Assembly: GCA_026874595.1 (NCBI GenBank)
Contig: CM049306.1
Coordinates: forward strand, 15,209,019-15,273,018
Source: Sipunculus nudus
Lineage: Eukaryota; Annelida; Sipuncula; Golfingiida; Sipunculidae
Length of the DNA stretch: 64,000 nt
Direction: 5' to 3'
A program made the translations under genes and the position numbers. Under the pieces are notes generated by a model. The model saw only the letters and a list, made by a program, of their open reading frames with translations, was not told where the DNA came from and searched no databases. Of this stretch, positions 24,401-36,400 are shown piece by piece. Each line of letters starts with the position of its first letter. The stretch's first letter is position 1.

Positions 24401-27400
24401 CTGTTAACAGATGACCCCATCTTAAGGTCTCATAAATAGAGAAAATAATTCGTAAAAATCGAAAAAATACAGGTGGCGCCACCAGACTGCAGAAACTGAT
24501 GAAACATCCCATGATCAATATCCATACAAAGAATTATGGTGATCTATGCAATATTTGTTCAGATATTTGAGCTTTTGTATCAAATTTTCCATTATTCTGG
24601 GGGGTACTTCTGAGCCCTATAGCTCAGAGGTTATGGGTAACAGAGACCTAGTTTCAGGTTTCCAAGGAGACTTTTCATGGGCCTCCCTGCATGTCAAGAG
24701 AGACGATTCTAGGTCCAGTCATTAGGATTTGTGCCCTGTTAACCGATGACCACATCTTTTAATGTCTCAAAAATAGAGAAAAAAACACGTAAAAATCGAA
24801 AAAATACAGGTGGCACCACCAGTCTGCAGAAACTGATGAAACACCCCATGATCAAAATCAATGCAAAGAATCATGGTGATCAATGCAATAGTTGATCAGT
24901 TACTTGAAATTTTGTATCAAATTTTCCATTATTCTGGGGGGTACTTCAGAGCCCCATAGCTCAGAGGTTATGGGTAACAGAGACCTACTTTCAGGTTTCC
25001 AAGGAGACTTTTTATGGGCCTCTCTGCATGTCAAGAGAAAAGATTCTAGGTCCAGTCGTTACGATTTGTGCCCTGTTAACAGATGACTGCATCTTCAGAG
25101 GTCTCAAAAATAGAGAAAAAAATTCGTAAAAATTGAAAAAATACAGGTGGCGCCACCAGTCTGCAGAACTGATGAAACACTCCATGATCAATATCCATGC
25201 AACAAATCATGACCATCAGTAATGTAGTGAATGAGATATTGAAGTTTTTGTATGAAATTTTTGACTATTCTGGGGGGTACTTCGGGGCCCCATAGCTCGA
25301 AGGATATGGGTAACAGAGACCTAATTTCCGGTTTCCATGGACATTTTTTCATTGACCTCTCAATGTTTCAAGAATGAAGATTCTAGGTCCAGTCTTTACA
25401 ATTTGTGCCTTGTTAACAGATGTTCACATTTTTAAAGGTCTCAAAATAGAGAAAAAAATTCGTAAAAAATCGATATACAGGTGGCGCCACCAGTCTGCAG
25501 GAACTGATGGAACATCTCATGATCAATATGTATGCAAAAAATCATGACCATCAGTGATGTAGTTAATGAGATATTGATGTTTTTGTATGAAATTTTTTAC
25601 TTTTCTGGGGGGTACTTTGGGGCCCCATAGCTCGAAGGATATGGGTAACAGAGACCTAATTTCTGGTTTCCAAGGAGATTTTTCATGGACCTCTCAGAAT
25701 TCCAAGTTACAAGGTTCTAGGTCCAGTGGTTACGATTTGTGCCTGGTTAACGGACGGACAGACGGACAGACAGACGACAGACAAAGAGTGATCGCTATAG
25801 CTCAGATGACTTTCAGTCAGCTGAGCTAAAAATGAATACAACATTACATGTGAGTGCATATAATGTAATGTTTTTTTACTAATTCTTTTGTATAAGGAGT
25901 AGCAGTAGGTGGCGGGTTTGAGCTAAATTTGGATGCAAATTCTGTTAGATACTTCAGCGGAAGCAATATGTGTGCACCAATGACTAAACATTCTGAGCAA
26001 AGAAAGGGTGCATTCTCTAATGAGACAGCTAATTCTGTTAAGAACTGTTTATGGTAATTAAAAAGTAAAATTTCATGACTGTGACATTCCAATTTTTAAA
26101 GGTTGGTAAGATTTATTTTCTTCACAGAAAACTGGGCTGTAAGTCCAAAGCCCTTCTTTTTCCCTTTCTGGTCCAACTAGGAAATGTTGCATTTGTATCT
26201 GCCTATACATGAAGCACCCCTTCTTGCACAAATCTAAGGAAAACTTCACATGTGATTGCAGTTAAGAGTAAATAACATAGCTAATGTTCACTGTAATATG
26301 ACATTAAGACAATAGGTGGATGTGATATTAAATTACTAACACATACATAATGATGAGAACTGTACAATTTGGTATATTTCTGATTAAACTGAATACAAGC
26401 AACTAGAATGAAACACATAGGCTGACCAAGTTTCACATCTAAACTGGGTCACAGTCACCTTATTTCAGAAAATGAGTGTTACCTAGCTTTAGTGCAATAC
26501 ATATTTATGTATATGTATATATATGAACAACTGAGTTGCAATGCCAATATATATAAATGAAATTAAGTGGCAGTGATTGAAATAGAAAAGTCTCAATGAA
26601 TTCCTTCGATAAAGGTCAAGGTCACCCAAAAGTTATTCAGTTCAAGGTAGTCATGCTTTGCAGCTTTCCACTAAGTTTGAATCACTGAAAATTTTTTCAA
26701 GTCAGCATCCTAACAGGAAATGATGCAGAAATATCACTAACACTTGACCTTGAGAGCAAGGGTCAAGAATAAAAGGGTATCTGAGTCACTGACGATGAAT
26801 ATTCAATTTAGTGTAATTGTAAATGTCATTTACAAACCAAACAGCACTGTTACAGTTATACTGCTTGACCTAGTTAATGGCAAAAAAGGGTCACAAAGAC
26901 CTAATTTCAGAATATTGTGTTAACTTGCAATAATGCAATACTTGTATATATGAACAATTCATTTGCCTGCCTAGACATGCCAAAGATAGAATTTAAGTGA
27001 AATCAAGTGTGATCAAAATGAAAAGGTGTTGCAATACATGTAAAGGTCACCAAAAATTTAAAAATTTTTAGGAAATCATATGATGCTGCATTTTACCATG
27101 TTTGAACTAAATCTCTGATTGCTATCTTGCTATAAAAAAACATGGTTCATTTCTATAGTGACATGACCTTGAGAGCAAAGGAAAAATGTTGTGACCTCTG
27201 TCATATAGGAATATGATAAAATGTTGAGAGTTTTCAGAAAGTCTGAGATATAATTTTTTCAAAAGTACAAACATGGACACAAACACTCATCTGCAAAAAC
27301 AATTAGCCTTGCCCCCCTCCTGCTGTATGGGGTGGTTAATATACATTAATTATCATAATAAACATAAATCATCCTCTTCTGAATCTCATTACAGTATATG

Positions 27401-30400
27401 ACCTACCCATGTGTGCGTGTTTGTGCCTCTTCAGACTCTCATTACAGTATTTGACCTACCCATGTGTGCCAGTTGGTGCCCCTTCAGACTCTCATTACAG
27501 TATTTGACCCACCCATGTGTGCCAGTTGGTGCCTCTTCAGACTCTCACTACGATATATGATCTACCCATGTGTGCTAGTTTGTGCCTCTTCAGACTCTCA
27601 TTACAGTATTTGACCTACCCATGTGTGCCAGTTAGTGCCTCTTCAGACTCTTATTACAATATATGACCTACCCATGTGTGACAGTTTGTGCCGCTTCAGA
27701 CTCTCATTACAGTATATAACCTACCAATGTGTGCCATTTGGTGCCTCTTCAGACTCTCATTACAATATATAACCTACCCATGTGTGCCAGTTTGTGCCTC
27801 TTCAGACTCTCATTACTTCTGAAGGATTTGTCACATTCTGGCATGTTACATCTAAATGGCTTCTCTCCAGTGTGGGTCAACAGATGGACTTTCAGGTTAC
27901 CTGTCAATACAGAACCAGGCTGAGTACACCTTGACAAGAAAAGAGATGCAGTTGTAGACTTCTTAATTTTTGCTTCATTATCTTGTGTTTGTAAGTCAAA
28001 AAGGCCAAACCAAAATTAACAAGGCACTTGATATCATTACTGGAATAAAATTAACAAAACAATGATGACTAATCATTCTAATCCCAACAGATGTCTATGA
28101 CCAAAACAATAAGCAAACTAATTATATGGCATAACAATCAAAAGAACCCAACACTGAGACAGTCATCAACTAGATATATTACTCATTTACAATGACAGGG
28201 TAAGATCTTGCACTAAGTTAACTTGAATCATTCTATACAACCTGAGTTTCAGGGTTTCAAAGGTTCAACACTTTCCAGGCAAGAAAACAAGGGCACAGCA
28301 AAGTGAAGCATCCCCTCCCACGGGCATAATTGGAATGGGTGTATTACATAGTGTGAAAATAAGGAGGGCAGCTCTGTGGCCTTGACCTTTGACTCTGTGA
28401 CCTCAACTCAACAAGATTCTTCATCCACTGGTGGGCGAGCCATACGAGCAAGAAGAAAGGTGTTGGTCAAACGCTTTAGCTTAAAATGGGTCCACAAGCT
28501 TTTTTAAGAAGTGGGTCCTGTGGCCTTAACCTTAGACCCCATGATCTCAAAAATAATCAGGTTGTTCATTAGTGTGTGGGTGAGCCATATGTGCAAGATG
28601 ATAGGTTTTTGTCAAACTGTGTGGCTTAAAACAGTTCTACAAGCCTTTTCAAGAAGTGGGTCCTGTGGCCTTGACCTTGGACCCCATGACCTCTAAATTG
28701 TTAGGGCTCTTCATCCATGGATGGGTGAGCCATATGTGCAAGATAGAAGGTTTTGGTGAATTGGTTTGGCTTAAAATAGGTCCACAAGCTTTTTCAAGAA
28801 GTGGATTCTGTGGCCATGACCTTTGACCCCGTGACCTCAAAATCAACAGAGCAAAGGTTTTGGTAAAATGGTGTGGCTTAAAATGGGTCATGAAGTTTTT
28901 TCAAGAAGTGGGTTCTCTGGCTGTGACCTTTGACCCCATGATCTTAAAATCAATAGGGTTCTTCATCCATGCGTACGTAAGCAATGTATGCAAGATAAAA
29001 AGGTTTTGGTCAAAAGGTTTGGCTTAAAAGTGGTCCACAAGCTTTTTCAAAAAGTGGATCCTGTGCCCTTGACCTTTGACACCTTGACCATAAAATTGAT
29101 AGGGTTCTTTATCTATGGGTGGGTGAGCCATATATGCATGATGAAAGGTGTTAGTCAAACAGTTTGGTTTGAAATTGATCCACAAGTCAATTCAAGATGG
29201 AAGCACTGAGGGACGCAAAAACCGAGGCATTACTATATCTTATTCACAACTCCGTTACGAGGGGATCATAATCAGCAGTTATATCCAGCTCTAAGCAGCA
29301 TGGTTTTTCATAAAGTTAGAACATTAATCAATATAATTACTGTGGTTGCCCTTTTACCTGCAAGGGTTTCAATTTTGCCATATTCGCAAATGTGAAACTA
29401 AAATACGGGTAGTCAACAAGCGACTATGTGTATCCGCTGAAATCAGAGTGGGTCAGGTGAAGTGAGGCATGGATTGAGTAGCAAGGGGAAACAGAGTGAG
29501 GTGTGTTACATATTAGCATGGATGTCTGCAGCTGAAATGTGTATGTAGGTTGCAAAACCCACCACAAAATCTAGAAAGCTGTCAAGTTGAATACATATGC
29601 CAAATTTTAGGCAGATAATTCAAACAACTACTTGTATATGAGTGATTTTATCCCACAGCAGACAAACTGAAGGACACTGTGCAAAAATGGTTGCAGGTGA
29701 CGCCACCAATTTTGTGTATGATTAAGAGATATGTGAGATCTATACATATGCAAAATTTCAGGGGGATATGTCAAACCAGTCCTGAGATATAAGTGATTTT
29801 ATCCCACGGCAGACAAACTGTCAGATGCTGTGAAAAAATGGTTGCAGGTGGCGCCACCAGTATTGCGTATGATAAAGAGCTATATGAGATTTATGCACAT
29901 GCAAAGTTTTGGCCCAATCGGTCAAACGGTTCTAGAGATATCAGCTTGGATGTCTGCAGCATAAACGTGAATGAAGGTGGCACCACCTGTCATAAAAATC
30001 AAATAAGCTGTTCATGATGTATACACATGTAAAATTTCAGGTGTATAAGTCTAACCAATGCAGAAGTATGAGTTATTTTATCCCAAGGCAGATAAACAGA
30101 TGGATGCTGTGCAAAAACGGTTGCAGGTGGCGCCACCATTTTTATGTATGTTATAAAGCTATCTAAGGGCTACATTTGTGCAATATTTTTAGCCTGATCA
30201 GTCAAACAGTTCCCGAGATATGTGGTTTTATGTGTTGAAACAGACTCACAAATGGACGATGGGCAGAAAGGAAAGGTCAGAGGTCAACCATAAAATGAGG
30301 GCGCAGCAGTTCAAATGTGACCCAATCATAATTCATAATTTAATGACTGAACCAGTAAATAGTAAAGTTTTGTAGGATTTTTTTCTTCTAAATTTTAAAT

Positions 30401-33400
30401 TAATACAGATCCTGCTGTACTTAATTTTACAGGTTCTGGTGCAATTGCAAAAATGAAACCCTTGTGAAATGATCAAAATGAAAAAATCGCGAAATTTTAG
30501 CCTCGTGAATATAAAGGAGATGAAATTGGACAGCTTCAAAATGTCTTGAAAAATGCACAGATTCTGCCAGTGTCTGTGCATACAAAATATCAGGACAATC
30601 CATCCATCCATTAATATCATGTAAACAATACTGCTTTTGTAACTGTGCAAAGATACTCAAAACAATTAATGGGCCTGATTTTATTAAGTTTTTAACTGAT
30701 AGCAGGGATATATATACATTAACATATTTGGGGATAATGCACAACAGTTCATACTGCTATTGAATGTAAATGACTATATGCATCATAGCTGAATTCCTTA
30801 TGAGTTGAATATGGAACAAATCATGTATATCTGCAGGTGGTATAACCAAAACAAGATCAATGAACATTTGTCATTTCAAGATAATCTGTTGGGTCATTAC
30901 TTGCAAATTTATCCAGACATAAATAGCCTTTCATATAGACAATTTTTGCAACTGTGTCCCCATATACTTTGAAAAACAGGTAGAAACTGGTTGACCAAGT
31001 TTTGGTGAAAAATTTGTAACATCATTGTCACATACAAGAGAAGGCTCATTTATATAAAAAAATATGATTAATCTGGAATCTAATACATTCATAAGGTATT
31101 AATTAATGTGACACCATCAGAAGACTACCATTACATAAAATCATCAGGATGAGCAATGTCATGTCAGTTACTAAGTTATGCTGAAATTCATCTAGCCTGA
31201 GTAAAGATAATCATATCCAGATCATATATGATCCAAGACAACTTTTGTTTCAAGGATGCCACATATCATTGATCTCAATGAGTAAAACATGAATGAATCT
31301 AATTTAGCCAGGAACATTTAATTAATATGAAAAACATGAAAAAATAACACCTAACATTAGACTACTGCTAAAACTAATTAAGCCTTGACAATGACAGGAA
31401 ATGAAAAATCCAGAGCCACGACTTATATGTGGGAAATTTGTCGAGTTGAAAGGGTCAAAGTTTCCATTTGACAATGCATTAAATTATATTACTGCCAGAA
31501 CTACTTTTTAACATTCAGAATAGTAATAATGATGACATTTTTACAAAGTTCTGTTCATAATAATCTGGAGGAAATGGTCTGCATTTTTTCTTCACACATC
31601 GTATGACATGGACTGAGTTTTATTACTATACACTGCTTCAGTTAAAGCTGAACATAATGATTAATACCTTATACTTCTAGAATATCTTTTCCAATTTTAA
31701 GATTCAATGAATATTTTTTTCAGCAACCCTGAATATTTTCCTAAGTTTGTTGCTCAAGGTTTGATTTTGCTTTGTAGCTTACAGGATAGAGGTCCCTGTG
31801 ACCTAGTTTAGGGTTTCATGGAAATCTCATTAAGATCTGATCAGATGTCAAAATTGAACTTGCTCATTCTGAATCACACACTTTGCACTTTTTGTACACA
31901 GCTAACAGATAGCTGACTGGACAAGCAAAGGAGAATGGGCTATCCGCCTATACCCAAAGATCAACAGATTTTCACTCAGCTAAGCAGAAAATGGGATTTA
32001 AAAATGAGTGAACCAACTGAACCTGGCAAATGAAACATTAATGGCATTACACAGCTGGCTAGTTAACCTGATATACCATAGAAGTAGAGGTATGAAAACA
32101 GATTGAGAACTTTATAATCTATGCTGAGAAAAAGGGCTATGCTTAATATGTATATGACTTACATATAAGTAAGGGGGGGGGGGGAGGGAGAGAATTTTTA
32201 TGAATTTAAAACACTGAACACAGGGACAGGCCATACTTTAATGTGAATTGTTATCACTACCTGTGTTCAGGTTTCATGCATTCCTGAAGAATACCAACCA
32301 ACTCCTTTTAAGATGAAGTTAAAGAATTGAACTATTATGTCATGGATCAATGTCAAATAGATTGATCTCTTTTCTGTTCCAAAGATCAATGCTCAACATC
32401 ACTCTGTAGTATTATTAATATTATCTTATTAGTGAAAACTTTTAGGGTCCACAAAAATATATGCTTTCTGCAGATTAACTAAGAAGATGAATGCCAATAT
32501 CACCAGTTTCAGAAGATGAATGTCAATATCACCAGTTTCAGAATTCATCTAAGATTTTGGTTGGTCAAATTTACCAGTTTTTTTTAAACTCTTTTGAGAT
32601 TGTGGTATATAAAAATCAAGAAATCAATTTCCCAAAACTACTGAGTGGTTCTAAAGTTACTGTGTTCTGAAAAAAAATAATGTCAGTGGATTTGACCTTG
32701 AAGATCAAGGTAAAGGTAGGTAGATGGGGAACTTGTTTTCAAACTGACCAATGATCCCCATACATAAAAGGTTGATGCAGGTGGTGCCACCAATACCTCA
32801 GTTTCAAATGACTCATGTGACAAACATTTGCATAAAATATGGTGATGATAGCCCTTTCTGAGATTGTAATTTAAGTATGTTTTTTGGCCAAATGACTTAG
32901 CATTCTGTAACTAGGCCAAAAATCACCAAACTGGATCCATTTGAACAAACTTGAGAGATTGTTTCAGGGATTATTTCTGTGAAGTATTGACCAATTTGGC
33001 TGGACATTTTCAGAGAAGAAGAATTTTAAAGGGTATTTAACTTTTCCCTGTAAAATCTAAGTCTGTGCAGATAGCCAAAATCAATCTGATAGAGTTTTTT
33101 TAGAATTAACTGATTTTTACATCAAATTTAGTGATGCCAGCTCCTGTCATTTTTGAGATAGTATGAAGTAAAGTGCCGACGATGGATAATGCCACACCAT
33201 CGCATAAGCTCACAGGTTTGCTAAAAACCTAGTTAATGGAAATCAATGTAACTCAGAGAGCTTGAGAACAATTACTGGGGTCTTTTGAAATAACATGATT
33301 TTTTAAATTATTTTTTTATTAAGTTTGTGAGCAGGCTGAATTACCATTGTTACAACTGTGATGTCATAATGGTTACCACAGTGCGTGACCCAAACAAGTC

Positions 33401-36400
33401 TCTCAACCAAGTCTGAAGTATGACTTAAAGCACATCATGCCTGTGTTGAGCCATGTTATTATGCAAAGCAGCAATGTAATCTTCTGTTTCAGGACCTGTT
33501 TCAAAGCAGATCCAAGTGAAACTGGCATTCTCTTGCAGAAATTTCCACCAATTGTGATCCATTTTGTTTTAAATCTTAAATCAAACTTGATAAGATATAA
33601 GAAACTTACCTTTAGAAGATATCTTCTTATTACAAATGTTACAGCGGTAACTCTCTTCTTCATTTGATCCATAATCTACAGGAAGAGAGTATATTTTTTA
33701 TTTACTTCATATGTAATAGCTAGGGCTAAAATTAAGATAAGAAATTATGCTGCACTGTCTTTTGGTCAATATAACAGATGCCTCAATAGGAAGGGGTTTT
33801 ATTCTTAATTCATCTGTAAGGATAACATAAGTATACATTTTATAGGTATAACAGATGTTGTACCGAGTATGTAAATATTCATTATAGAACTAGAATGAGG
33901 TTGCATTTGCAAAGCATGTATATCTCACCTCCCTATGGGCCTCCTAATCTCCAATTTTTAGGGGGAAATATGGACTTTTACAAAAGTTATAGCATTCACA
34001 AATAATTTCTATTCCGGCTGGTTTGACCTAAAGGATCCTGGTCAAAGTCACCAGTTTTCAAAAAGAACTTGGGTGAAACAATTAGTGTTTCAAATTTGAG
34101 GAAAATATGAGATACTTTAAAAGTTATGGGGTTCACATTAAATTTCTATTTCGGATTATTTGACCTTGATGATTTAAGGTCAAGGTCACAGGTTTTTTTT
34201 TACTCCTCTGAGATACTGGTAGAAACAATTTAAATTTCAAATTTAATTAAAAGTGTTCAGTCTTTCAAAAGTTATCGCTTTCACCAGAAATGACACAGAT
34301 TATGACAATGTCAACTACGGACTTGACCCCTATTTCGACAGACCAAACACTATATTTTTCCCCCATGGGAGGGGAGACATAATGAAAGAGAGATACTGAG
34401 AGAAACAGTACATGGCTGAATTGAGGCTATTGATATCTACATGACAAAAATTACACTGAAAATCGTCTCAATTTCCAAGATGTGTCACTGTCCTCATATT
34501 TGAAATTATGTATTAAACTAGAATGCGGGTGATAGACAAGTGATGACGTGTATCCGCCGAAATCAGAGTGGGACAGGTGAAGTGAGGCATGGATCGAGTA
34601 ACAAGGGGAATTAGAGTGAGGAGCGTTGCATATTAGCATGGATGTCTGCAGCCGAAATGTGTATGTAGGTTGTGCCACCTACCACAAAATCCAGAAAGCT
34701 ATCAAAGTTGTATACAAATGCAAAAAGTCAAACCACTGCCTAGATATGAGTGATTTTATCCCATGGCAGAAAAACAGACAGACTCTGTGCAAAAATGGTT
34801 GCAGGTGGCACCACCAGTCTTGCGTATGATAAAGAGCTATGTGAGATCTAAACACATGCAAAATTTTGGCCCAATCGGTCAAACAGTTCCCGAGATATAT
34901 GCCTGGATGTCTGCAGCATAAACATAAATGTAAGTGCCACAAAATCCAGAAAGCTATCCAAGATCAGGGTTGGCAGTTTATCCGCTGTCGGTTAATCCAC
35001 TGGATTTATCCGAATTAATCAGGATCAGATAAAACAGGTTTTATCCAGTTTTATCCGAAGTTAATGTGTATACTGTCTGTGAAGTACAGACATTTCATAT
35101 TTAATTTATCTTTCCACTGTAAAATAATAAAGTTCTAATAAGAAACATTTTTCTAGTTGACTGAATGATTATGTTACTATATAGTTAATTAGTTATACAA
35201 AAAACAAACATTTCTTGTCACAGATCTCTACTGAAAGTGATGCCATGATCATAATAATAAGTCTGAGACTTTAAATAAATTTTTAAAAAATCACATATTC
35301 TGTGCATTACACTATAAAAAAGCTAAACAAATGCAGTTACTACATGTTTAACTCCACAATCATTGGTACCATATAATGTACTGACATATACTCACAGATT
35401 AACATGATCATCTTTCTTACATCTGAGAGAGATTTACATAATCAGGTCATCTATTACATAAATGACTTAAATGTACAGTGAAATAATAATTTTATGAGGG
35501 TTCCTCCTGACATGCCAACAATAAAATGCTTAAAAAGCTATCTTGCCCCATTTTGTTTCTCTGAATGTGGTCATTAGTCATAACAGCCTGGGAGAAGAAA
35601 CCTCAAAAGGATCACACTCATCCAGGCATCCTTCTCCACTGGACTCTAGTTTCCCCATAAGTTGTTGACGATGGGTTGAAAATGTCACCTTGTAGCCTGC
35701 CCTTGACTATATGTAAATTTTGGTTTGCTTAGGAAGATTCTATAAAGATGATACATCCTAATGGGATAATGACATCCAGCCAGAAAAGTAGCATAGCATA
35801 AGCTACAGTGGCTGCTGACAACAGTGAAACCTGAACCTTGAGGAACTTGCCAATTGGATATCACTCTTATATTGTTCAAATAATAATAAACCTGAACTTA
35901 TTTCTCCTGATTTACATAAATGTTAATTTAATTAAAGTTTACATAATGATTTTAGTTTGATCCAGTTTAATCCTGCATAATCCGGATTAATCTGGATTAA
36001 ACCGGATAAAACCCAGTTTTATCCATTGTCCTGGATTAAACAAGTTTTATCCAGATGAAACCCCACCCTGTCCAAGATGTATAAATCTGCAAAATTTTAG
36101 GCAGATAAGTCAAACCAGTGCAGAGATATGAGTGATTTTATCCCACGGCAGACAAACAGATGGATGCTGTGCAAAAATGGTTGCAGATGGCGCAACCAGT
36201 TTTGCTTATTATAAAGAGCTATGTAAGATCTATACACATGCAAAATTTTGGCCCAATCGGTCAAATGGTTCCCCAGATATAAGCTTGGATGTCTGCAGCA
36301 TAAATGTGAATGTAGGTGGCACCACCTGTCATAAAATCAAGAAAGCAAAACAGAGGCACAGATGGACGCTCTGGAGAGAGGAAAGGTCAGAGGTCAAAAC

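Larger units (their letters stand above)
18933..27777 (-). other. Intron 6 of the zinc-finger gene, repeat-filled
   Basis: 8.8 kb holding a TIR element with tRNA-like boxes (20815-21048), the family A array element (21272-25829), weak repeats at 26440-27240 built around AAGGTCAAGGTCACC and TGACCTTGAGAGCAA, and the 53-bp minisatellite. 18933-20814 shows no gene; short frames near 19877-20337 have no domain. Confidence 0.8.
27901..33609 (-). other. Intron 5 of the zinc-finger gene, repeat-filled
   Basis: 5.7 kb with a family F array (28360-29200), a family B element (29395-30320), an old family A-like tail at about 31780-31990 (ends CACTCAGCTAAGCAG) and a family C copy (32735-33225). A G run lies at 32168-32179. 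30330-31770 shows no gene. Confidence 0.8.

Noticed and set aside
21518-25829. Repeated proteins of 64-98 residues at 2-kb spacing
   Set aside because: The same frames recur because the DNA block is duplicated; no codon-level constraint or domain is evident.
27372-27825. CRISPR-like array
   Set aside because: The 53-bp units are direct tandem repeats with no unique spacers, in a eukaryotic intron.
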